Origin: Rhizophagus clarus
Lineage: Eukaryota > Glomeromycota > Glomeromycetes > Glomerales > Glomeraceae
Reading direction: 5' to 3'
DNA: 64,000 nucleotides
Assembly: GCA_015698045.1 (NCBI GenBank)
Contig: BLAL01000030.1
Coordinates: forward strand, 1,302,001-1,366,000
In this document: positions 50,900 through 59,075 of the stretch, piece by piece
Layout of the letters: the number at the start of each line of letters is the position of its first letter
Position numbering within the stretch: the stretch's first letter is position 1
Position numbers and translations under genes: made by a program
The notes under the pieces: generated by a model
The model's database searches: none
Told to the model about the DNA's origin: nothing
What the model saw: the letters and a program-made list of their open reading frames with translations, nothing else

Positions 50900-51335
50900 A
50901 TAAAAGAAATGTTAAACTGTTTCTTTAATATTCAAAAAATATCCCTCCCTCTCTCCTTACATTTCAAGTCCGGAGTCCAGCAATCTGAAAAAAATAAAGA
51001 AAGAAATGTTAGTAACGTTTCTTTAATATTAAAAAAAAATCCCCAGCCCTTTCTAACTTACATTCCCAAGTCTGGTTCGTCCAAGAAGGCCAGCAACCTA
51101 AAAAAAATAAAGAAAGAAACGTTAGTAACGTTTCTTTAATATTAAAAAAAAATCACCACCCTTTCCAACTTACATTTCCCAAGTCCGGTTCGTCCAAGAA
51201 GGCTGGCAACCTAAAAAAAAATAAAGAAACGTTAGTAACGTTTCTTTAATATTAAAAAAAAATTCCCCCACCCCTTCCAACTTACATTCCAAGTCCGGGA
51301 GTCCAGCAACCTAAAAAAAAAATAAAAAAAAAATC
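50900..51335 (-). repeat. four tandem about 100-bp units with mini-exon-like cores
   Basis: Each unit has an inverted pair AAAGAAACGTTA/TAACGTTTCTTT around one base, then A-rich sequence. Next comes, on the minus strand, a segment bounded by TTTTAG or TTTCAG and GTAAGT/GTAAGG. The enclosed cores are 24, 36, 37 and 25 bases and read like GTTGCTGGCCTTCTTGGACG at their starts. They look like a short exon duplicated with its splice signals, downstream of the MYB-like gene. Whether they are ever spliced is unknown. Confidence 0.6.
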
Positions 51336-51839
51336 ATGGTTTAGAAAACCGTAAAAATAGATTGATCATGATAATCAATGATCGTCAAATTAAATTAAAA
51401 TGCCGAAACTATTGCATGTAAACGCCAAAAGGTTTCGGCAGTTTAGCAAAAATGAGTTTGATCACGTATTTTGAAAATGTGAAAGATTATTTCAAGATTT
51501 TATATTGTAAATTGATAGATTAGTTCTCTCAATTTGATCTATGGAAAGATTTTAGTAACATTTTGGAAGAATCAGCGGTATTAGATCTGTCACGCCTAAA
51601 TGAAAAATTTATTGGAGACATTTCATCATTACAATATTTTATATAATATATGACGACAGATTGTTTATTTAATTAATACTTTAATAAAAAAAAAATGAAT
51701 GTTTATTGAATAAAAGCAATTTATTATAATAAGCTTTAATTACTCATAATTGAGGTCGAATTTTTTAATTTCAGTTGAATATAGGCCGATATCAAATCAA
51801 ATTATAAAATAGTAAAAATATTAAAATAATAATTAGATG

Positions 51840-52011
51840 ACTATATAAAATATATATATATTTAATAAAAAATAATAATAATAAAAGATAATAAAAAATA
51901 AAAAATAATAATAATAAAATAATAAAAATATAAAAATATAAATAAAAAATAAAAATAAAAATAAAATATAAAAATACAAAATAAAAAAAAATAAAAATAA
52001 AAAAATATAAT
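51840..52011. repeat. A-rich (AAAAT)n tract
   Basis: Simple ATAAAAATAAAA repeats immediately downstream of the MYB-like gene's stop codon. No coding. Confidence 0.8.
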
Positions 52012-52616
52012 TTACGGATTCCGAGGCCGCCGATGCGCAGTGTTTCTACGCCGACTACGACTGTGGTGGTTCCCTAAGAAATATATATAAATTTAGAACT
52101 TAAATAACTTAAATATAAATTAAAAAAATTCTTAATAATTACCAGGTCTGTCCCAAAACCTTGTGCGGAACTGCCTATAATATCTTTCTCCTTCCCGGGA
52201 CCACCTTCCATTTCGTGCACCATTCCTCCATTCACAGAAATTCTAAAAATGTTAATACTATTAATTTTTTATTTTTTTTATTTTTTTTTATGATTTATTA
52301 TTATTTTACTAACATTAAAATTCCTGACCAAGTTTCTCCACTTTCTTTCTACCTGTTGGCCAGTGAACCTCACGCGGAACCGTCTCCGAATTCTTCGAGC
52401 TAGGCTCTCACAGAATTCGGAGCGGTCCCTCCCGGGTATGTCATGGTAGTAGTTGTTCCTTCTCCTTTACATTATTTATTTAATTTTTAGATCAGGAAAC
52501 GTAAGAGAAAAAAAAACTAGAATATGATCAAAGTTATTTATTAGTTTTCATTTAATTTTTTACCTCCTATATCTTATTAAATATTCAGTTATTGCATCAG
52601 TCCAATTTGCGGGCAT
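52012..52616 (-). CDS. compact MYB/SANT-like DNA-binding protein (copy A, inside CACTA element)
   Basis: Four exons (52616-52564, 52461-52314, 52242-52143, 52073-52012) give an intact 120-residue product. Residues 1-70 form a trihelix/SANT-like unit: NWTDAITEYLIRYRRNN, RSEFCESLARRIRRRF and TGQQVERKWRNLVRNFN. Then comes a Trp/Arg-rich module NFCEWRNGARNGRWSREGER and YYRQFRTRFWDRPG, with a very basic His/Arg tail ending HRRPRNP. Introns are in phases 2, 0 and 1, exactly as in copy B at 57764-58387. The RKWRNLVR helix is the expected DNA-reading helix. It is the only gene-like unit in the transposon. I infer it binds the element's own end repeats; a role outside transposition cannot be excluded. 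Confidence 0.78.
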
Positions 52617-52865
52617 TTTAAGAAAAAGAATATATAATAATAAAAAATAACGGCAACAAATTTTAAGAAAAAGAATATATAATAAAAATAACGATAACAA
52701 ATTTATTGTAAGAAAAAAAAAAAGATGAAACCTCTTTTTATAAACAATTTTTTATCACCTTGTATTATTATATTAATTACCCTTCAAGAACATTTACGAA
52801 AATTGTTCTAATTTCTCAAATATGTCATGATTGTTATGATCTGTCTTCTTTATATTAATTATAAT

Positions 52866-53150
52866 ACAGATACGGATCTACAATACAATCAATCACAATG
52901 AACAAGTTAAACTTGACCTAAACTCAATTGTTATGATCGTGATTCCAAAATATCAAGATAAAGGTCTTTTTTTTAATTATATATCAAATCTAAAAAAGGT
53001 AAAATCTAATAATACAGATATGTAAATAAATAGTGTTTTTTATTTTGGTTTATAATAAGCTTTTGCCAATTATAGACTACAAATAAAACAATTACGGATC
53101 TACAATACATTACACAAAGATCTTGAGCGAACGAGTTAAACTTGAGTTGA
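52866..53150. repeat. direct repeat pair flanking about 170 bp
   Basis: ACGGATCTACAATACA followed shortly by GAACRAGTTAAACTTGA occurs near 52873-52920 and again near 53094-53135. After the second copy comes a cluster of inverted ACTTGAGTT/AACTCAAGT words (53140-53175). Probably a nested small element inside the CACTA transposon. Confidence 0.5.
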
Positions 53151-53570
53151 ACTTGAGTTCAACTCGAGTTCAAAGCGAACAATTTAAATTCCAAATAAAA
53201 TATCCAAGATTAACAAAAAAGTTGGTAACGTTATAATGAAATCGGTAGTAAAACTTAATTTAATCATCTTTAATTAGGTATAAAAATTCTGATAAATTTA
53301 ATAAAATCAGTGATTTTTTAATAATTTTATCAACTCAAGTTGAGCACGAATAGTGAATAATCAAGTTTGTGCTGCTTCGCTAATATTGACTTGTGTATTC
53401 GATAGGTGACCGATTTTGTGGCTGATGTGGCTGAATATAATATTACCCAAATAACCAATAAAAATTGATAATTTTGTTGATTATGTGATTGTACGATCAT
53501 GGTTTAATTATTTATTTATCGTATTTTTTTTTTTTTTTTTTTTTCAAAAACTTTTTCTCTCTTTCTCAAA

Positions 53571-53884
53571 TTTTTACTTTATTGTTTTGTCTAAAAAATA
53601 AAGATAAAGGTATATTTTTTGTTGAAATTTCTTTTCCCATTATTATGTTATTCTTAACACTCTTATTAATATATTTTTCCAACGTATTTCTTCTCACTAA
53701 CGTCCTAAACAATGTTCTACTATCGAGTTTTTTACTTTATTGGTTTTTCTAAAAAATAAATACAAAGGTACATTTTTTGTTGAAATTTCTTTTTCCATCC
53801 TGTTAACACTCTTACTAATATTTTTTTCTAATGTGTTTCCTCCTACTAACGTTCCTACTAACGTTCCTACTAACAATGTTCTAC
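53571..53884. repeat. tandem duplication, about 155 bp x 2
   Basis: The block from TTTTACTTTATTGTTTTGTC to CAATGTTCTAC is repeated immediately with modest divergence. It is followed by many short ACTAACATTA/ACTAACGTTC words up to about 54110. The long frame over it (53740-54072) encodes only Leu/Ile/Thr strings. Confidence 0.65.
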
Positions 53885-54361
53885 TGTTAAACATTTTTTA
53901 TTCCTTACTTTTACTAACACTTCTACTAACATTAACACTAACATTAATACTTATACTTTATATTTTTTTTATTGACGTTCCTTTTCTACTTCTACTAACT
54001 TTCATACTAACATTAATACTAACACTTTCTAATGTAAAAATTTTTTTATTAACGTTCCTTTTCTTTTGCTAACACTTCTACTAATATTCATACTAACACT
54101 TTTATTACTAACATTTTACTTTCTTTCAAATTAAATAGATATAATGAAATGAAAACAAGCAAACAAGTGAACATTAATTGTAAATTTGTGTAAAGAGTAG
54201 TGAATTTTTTTTATAATATTTTTTGTATAATATTTTTTTTATTATCGATTGAAAATATAAATAAAACTTTCAGTAATTACAATTAAATGAATTAAATTAC
54301 TTTTAAATTACAATTGTATTTAAATTATAAATCTACTACTATTAATGCCCCATAAATGCTA

Positions 54362-54735
54362 TACTTTTCGGCTATCCGATATGTGTGAAAATTATGAAAT
54401 TATGCTTATATTTCAAATACAAATAGGATACATATCGGATATATATAGGATACTTATTAGCACTATCCGATAAGTGTATAATATCTGTCCGATATTTTTT
54501 TAAAATATATCGGGTACCCAATAAATCTATGATATGTAACCGATATTTAACTACCCAATATGTATGAGAAATGTACCCGATATGTACATTATATATCACC
54601 GATTTTCTGCATCTGACGGGTACATATCGGGTACCCGATATGTGTAGTATTATTAAATAGCATACACATATTTCACACATATCGGGTACATATCAGGTAC
54701 CCGATATGTACCTGATATGTACCCGATAGCATCGA
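54362..54735. repeat. right subterminal palindromic iterons of the CACTA element
   Basis: At least ten diverged ATATCGGGTAC/GTACCCGATAT words. A perfect 22-bp palindrome lies at 54622-54643 (core ATATCGGGTACCCGATAT) and a dense cluster at 54680-54730 adjoins the terminus. They mirror the left array. Confidence 0.78.
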
Positions 54736-54750
54736 TTTTGACCAGTGTTC

Positions 54751-56265
54751 AGTAATTATCAATACTAATACTGATTAATTTGATTTGATATTGATTTTTG
54801 CAAAAACTGAATCAAACTAAACTAATTAGAACCTTATCTAAAGGATTAATCCATTAGTTAAAATTATAATATAATTCTTTATTTTTTAATAAATTTTGTT
54901 ATTTTTATCTTATTTTTATTATAAATATTTGCTTTTAGAATTTATCAAATTCTATGTTAAAACTTTTACTAGAATTAATCTTCTATTATTTTGAATATTA
55001 TGTAAAGTTTCAGTTCTTTATATTTGTCAAAATAATAATATAAAAACTTTACTTTTCCATTTTACTAGTCTAAACCAGATAAAATAATTTAATAATTTAT
55101 TAAATATTCTTTTACAAATCAAATTAAAATCAAATTTATTAAAATATTTAATGATAATTTTACCTATTTTAAATAAATTTTTATTTTTATTCAAAATTGT
55201 ATTATTAGTTAATCAGATTATTTTAAAATCACCAATTTTTATATTATTTTAATAGTATTATTAATATTGGATAAATGGAAATATTTATTTTTTAATATAT
55301 ACAAAAACTCTTAATTATAGAAAATTAATTAATTCAATTTTATGCCAAATAATTAGTCATTAATTATATTATTTAAATATTTATTATAATATATTTAATT
55401 ATTATTTGAAAAAAATTTGAAGGTATTTTTAAATAAGATAAATATTTTTTACCTTCAACTAGCTAAACATATTTTATATATAGTATATTAAAAAAATAAT
55501 TACGCAAATAAAAATCTTAATATTTTCATAATTAAAAATGTTAGGCAACTGAAATTTTATTTATATAAAGTTCATAATATACTTTATCAGACAGGAAAGA
55601 TGTCATACAATTTTAAGAGCAAAATTTTTTTATTATGAATACTATAATAAAATTTTTATTATAGCATTTCTTTATAATATATAGTATATAAATAAATGTT
55701 AAATTTGATCAGAGTTAATTTAACTAGTCAAAGTTAACAATTTTTAAATCTTAATTCTGGTTAAACTTTTCTTAATTTTGACCAAATTTATAATTTTGGT
55801 CTAAACTTAAATAAATTTGAAAAAATACAGGTCAAATATAACTTTATATTTATATATTATAATACTTCAATTTAAAAAACAAAAATAAACTTATTATTTA
55901 AAAAAAAGTTATTACTTAAACTGAACTATCAAGAAGTATTTTCATATTTTTTGTATATTTAAAATAAAGAAAATAAAGTCTCAAAAATCAATGCCATTAC
56001 ATAAAATACTAATAATTTCACATAAATCAATAAAAATTTAAATAATTTAATATATAAATAGTTTCAAAACTGTTAAACAAGTTTCACTTAATATACAAAA
56101 GTGATTTTCATATGATCAAAGTACCTAAATTACGTTCTGAAGTTATTAAATAGATACATAAATAACAAATGCTAATTTTTCTATACATACTAATTAAATA
56201 TTAAGAAAATCAAATTCTAATTAGATTCGACCTTGCTGAATAATTTTCACTTACACAAGTCAAAA
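54751..56265. other. AT-rich DNA without genes
   Basis: About 1.5 kb of very AT-rich sequence between two repeat systems. No open frame of note, splice pattern, terminal repeat or satellite was recognised. Confidence 0.55.
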
Positions 56266-56700
56266 GATGTCAAATCAGATATCAATCAGTCATCAATCGA
56301 GTACTTGATGGATGGTTGATTGGTATCTAATTTGTTCAATTTGATACCAATCAGCCTGTCTGATTGATGGCTAATTTTTGCCAAAATCTGACACCAATCA
56401 GCTACCAATTGACTAGCCTGATTGATGGTTAATTGATGGTTGATTGATGGTTGATTGATGATCGATTGATGGTCAATTGGTGGTCAATTAATGGTTGATT
56501 GATGGTCATTTTATAGGTCAATTTGATGGTCATTTGATGGTCATTTTATGGTCAATTTAATGATCAATCGATAGTCAGTAAAGCTCCGCATGAGCTGAGC
56601 CAGCTTGCAAGCTGGCTCAAGCTTTTCAAGCTGAGCCAAGCCAAGCCATGATTAAATTGGCTTGGTGGCTCACAAGCCAGCTTGAAAAAACTTGAGTCAG
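56266..56700. repeat. ATTGATGG-type short tandem repeats and AGCC palindrome
   Basis: From about 56300 to 56575 the words TTGATGGTTGA/TTGATGGTCAA repeat irregularly. At about 56598 follows a perfect 22-bp palindrome (core AGCCAGCTTGCAAGCTGGCT), then related AGCCAAGCC and GGCTTGGTGGCTC words to 56700. Reminiscent of transposon-end DNA, but no matching partner end was found. Confidence 0.6.
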
Positions 56701-56719
56701 GTATTACATCAGGAAATTT

Positions 56720-57367
56720 TATAGGGCGAAAAATTGCGTAAGTTTACGATTTTGTAAGTTTACGAAAGTTTATGGCATAATATTTCGAAAAATTTCGAAA
56801 TATTACATAAGTTTACAATTTCGTAAGATTTATGTGATATTACGGTCAAAATATTACGCAAGTTTTCAATATCGTAAGATTTACGCAATATTACGGTCAA
56901 AATATTCTGCAAATTTACGAAACTGTAAACCTGCGTAATATTACGGTTGAAATATTTCGAAAATTTACGAGACTGTAAACCTGCGTAATATTACGGTTAA
57001 AATATTTCGAAAATTTACGAGACTGTAAACCTGCGTAATATTACGGTTGAAATATTTCGAAAATTTACGAGACTGTAAACCTGCGTAATATTACGGTTAA
57101 AATATTTCGAAAATTTACGAGACTGTAAACCTGCGTAATATTACGGTTAAAATATTTCGAAAATTTACGAGACTGTAAACCTGCGTAATATTACGGTTGA
57201 AATATTTCGAAAATTTACGAGACTGTAAACCTGCGTAATATTACGGTTGAAATATTTCGAAAATTTACGAGACTGTAAACCTGCGTAATATTACGGTTAA
57301 AATATTTCGAAAATTTACGAGACTGTAAACCTGCGTAATATTACGGTTAAAATATTTCGAAAATTTA
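56720..57367. repeat. 50-bp satellite, 8 near-exact copies plus degenerate leader
   Basis: The word GACTGTAAACCTGCGTAATA starts at 56971, 57021, 57071, 57121, 57171, 57221, 57271 and 57321, an exact 50-bp spacing. Differences are limited mainly to GGTTGAAA versus GGTTAAAA. A ninth copy (56921) and older, degenerate CGTAATATTACG/TTTACG words extend left to about 56720. No variable spacers, so not a CRISPR. The TTTCGTAATATT theme recurs at 62860-62960, suggesting subterminal repeats of the same element. Confidence 0.88.
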
Positions 57368-57763
57368 ATATTACTATTCGATCGTTAAAGCTGCGTATGC
57401 AGTAGAACGTATACAAGGGGCATGTGATACTATTGAATAATCAAAAATAATATAAACACCTTTTCTTTTATATAAACACCTTTTTTTTTAAGTTTGGGAA
57501 AACAAATTTATTTTTATTTACGAATTTTTTATTATTTACAATTTTTATGTTAAAATTAAAGTAAATTCTAATTTTTATTATAACTTAATAAAAAAATACA
57601 CATTTGATACTTGTTCGCTACTATTTTATAAAATAGTACCCAGGCTGTACGGCGTGGACGTCAGTATCAGTCACAGCCCAAAAAAAACGTGAGTCTCCAG
57701 CCGATATTTGGTACGGACTGGGCCTAGCTACTCACTTAATAAATAATAAAAAAATAAAAATAA
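57368..57763. other. 3' region of MYB-like copy B with hairpin and GC-richer patch
   Basis: Contains a perfect 20-bp palindrome TACTATTTTATAAAATAGTA (about 57621-57640), a poss­ible terminator-like structure. A GC-richer 90-bp stretch (57645-57735) lies just beyond the gene's stop. It could be 3' UTR or an alternative exon; not resolved. Confidence 0.4.
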
Positions 57764-58387
57764 TTATCTTCTACGATACGTAGGTAAGTTTCTCCTTCTC
57801 CTACGATCGTCACGCGTGACTAAAATTGATCAAATTTATCAAATTTAAAACATGAACGTAAATATTAATTATAAATTTTATTATAGTATAATTACCCGGC
57901 CTCTCCCAAAATCTCGTTCTAAATTCGCGATAATATCTTTGGCCGGTACGCGTCCACAGCCGCCGCCCAGGGTTACCATTACGATAAAGGACATAGTTCT
58001 AAATATCAAAATCAGTTGAATATTCGATAAATACATTTAATTTATATGAATGTAATTTTATTTATTTACTTACATGGTAATCCCTGACGAGGTTCCTCCA
58101 CTTTTGGCTGCACTGTTGCCCAGAAACCCTCGTTCGAAATATTCTATTTATTCTGATTCAATTAAATGGATTGGTTAATTTGAATTTAAATTCTTTCTTA
58201 AAGAAATTATAGATATTAGTCATATGAACCTATTGGCAACAGAGTCCCAAAAATCATAGCGGCTTCTACCATTAATATTGTGGTAGGCGCGGTTTCTGTC
58301 TCGGCGTATGTCAACAAGTTCGTCCATCATAGCCCAGTTCCAATGGACGTTATAGTGGGAACGACGTGAACGTGTGTGGCGAGGCAT
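57764..58387 (-). CDS. compact MYB/SANT-like DNA-binding protein (copy B, beside transposase)
   Basis: Exons 58387-58230, 58143-58074, 57998-57896 and 57819-57764 encode an intact 128-residue protein. A basic start (MPRHTRSRRSHYN) precedes the SANT-like unit NWAMMDELVDIRRDRNRAYH, RSRYDFWDSVANRIF and SGQQCSQKWRNLVRDYH. Then comes NYVLYRNGNPGRRLWTRTGQ, YYREFRTRFWERPG and an Arg-rich end. Intron phases (2, 0, 1) and the GQQ..KWRNLVR, RYYR.FRTRFW.RPG blocks match copy A. Copy B lies 0.69 kb downstream of the transposase gene in the same orientation, so it may belong to the same transposon. Complete, no breaks. Confidence 0.8.
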
Positions 58388-59075
58388 TATTAGTTTAGAT
58401 TTGATTTTTATAATTTGATTTTGGGATGAGTAAAAATTTGAAAGAAAGTCGTAAAATGTCACTTTAAATAAAATTTGAACAATACCTCTTTGGTTTGATT
58501 TTATTTCTCGTTTCAATTAAATTTAATTTATTACACTTTTCATCATTAAACATATTAATTAAATCATGTACATGTTTAATTGTTTTAAATATAAATATCA
58601 ATATATCATATTTAAAAATAAAACAATTTATTATTAGCACATTCTATTGAATTTTAAATATTTCGCATACATTTCTTAAAAAAATTAATTTTTTTTAATC
58701 AATTTAATTAAAAATAATTAAATATTTTGCGTACATTTCTTAAAAAAATCATAAAAAAAATCTTGTACATCGTACATACAATTACTAAATATCATCCCCT
58801 TGTGATAAATAAAAAATTACGCAACACAAATTCAACACAAATTCAACACAAATTTAACAAATTTAACGAAATTTGGCCAAAATTAATAATTTTTTACCAG
58901 AATTATCAACACAAATTGAACACAAATTTCAGTCACGATTTATTTATGTCACACCCGCGTTGTTAATAATTAAATAAATAAATCTGCATTTTATTTATGA
59001 TATGCAAAACGTGACCATAAATTCTTTTAAGGATATAATTTTATTAAAATAAATCAAAACTCCTATATCAAGTGA
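58388..59075. other. spacer between MYB-like copy B and transposase
   Basis: AT-rich, with a few AACACAAATT direct repeats (58825-58930). No additional gene supported; it presumably holds the promoter of copy B. Confidence 0.5.

Larger units (their letters stand above)
50322..54747. mobile_element. CACTA-type DNA transposon, non-autonomous, carrying a MYB-like gene
   Basis: The left end reads CACTAGTCAAAATCAATTC. The right end, inverted, reads CACTGGTCAAAATCGATGC. Both are followed inward by TATCRGGTACATATCRGG. The trinucleotide TTC lies directly outside each end (50319-50321 and 54748-54750), a 3-bp target-site duplication as expected for CACTA/CMC elements. Subterminal arrays of an ATCGGGTACCCGAT motif fill the first about 240 and last about 380 bases. 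Inside are tandem mini-exon-like units, the MYB/SANT-like gene and AT-rich filler. No transposase was found inside, so mobilisation would have to come in trans. Ends and duplication are direct observations; the superfamily is inferred. Confidence 0.78.

Noticed and set aside
53489-54072. Leu/Ile/Thr-rich frames resembling membrane proteins
   Set aside because: They arise from tandem ACTAACATTA-type repeats and a duplicated 155-bp block, so the hydrophobicity is compositional.
54372-54680. 102-codon minus-strand frame with repeated Arg/Tyr/Ile words
   Set aside because: It reads through the palindromic iteron array of the CACTA element; the periodicity explains the frame.
56921-57367. Regular 50-bp repeats as a possible CRISPR array
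   Set aside because: The repeats are head-to-tail with no variable spacers, in a eukaryotic context, next to transposon genes.
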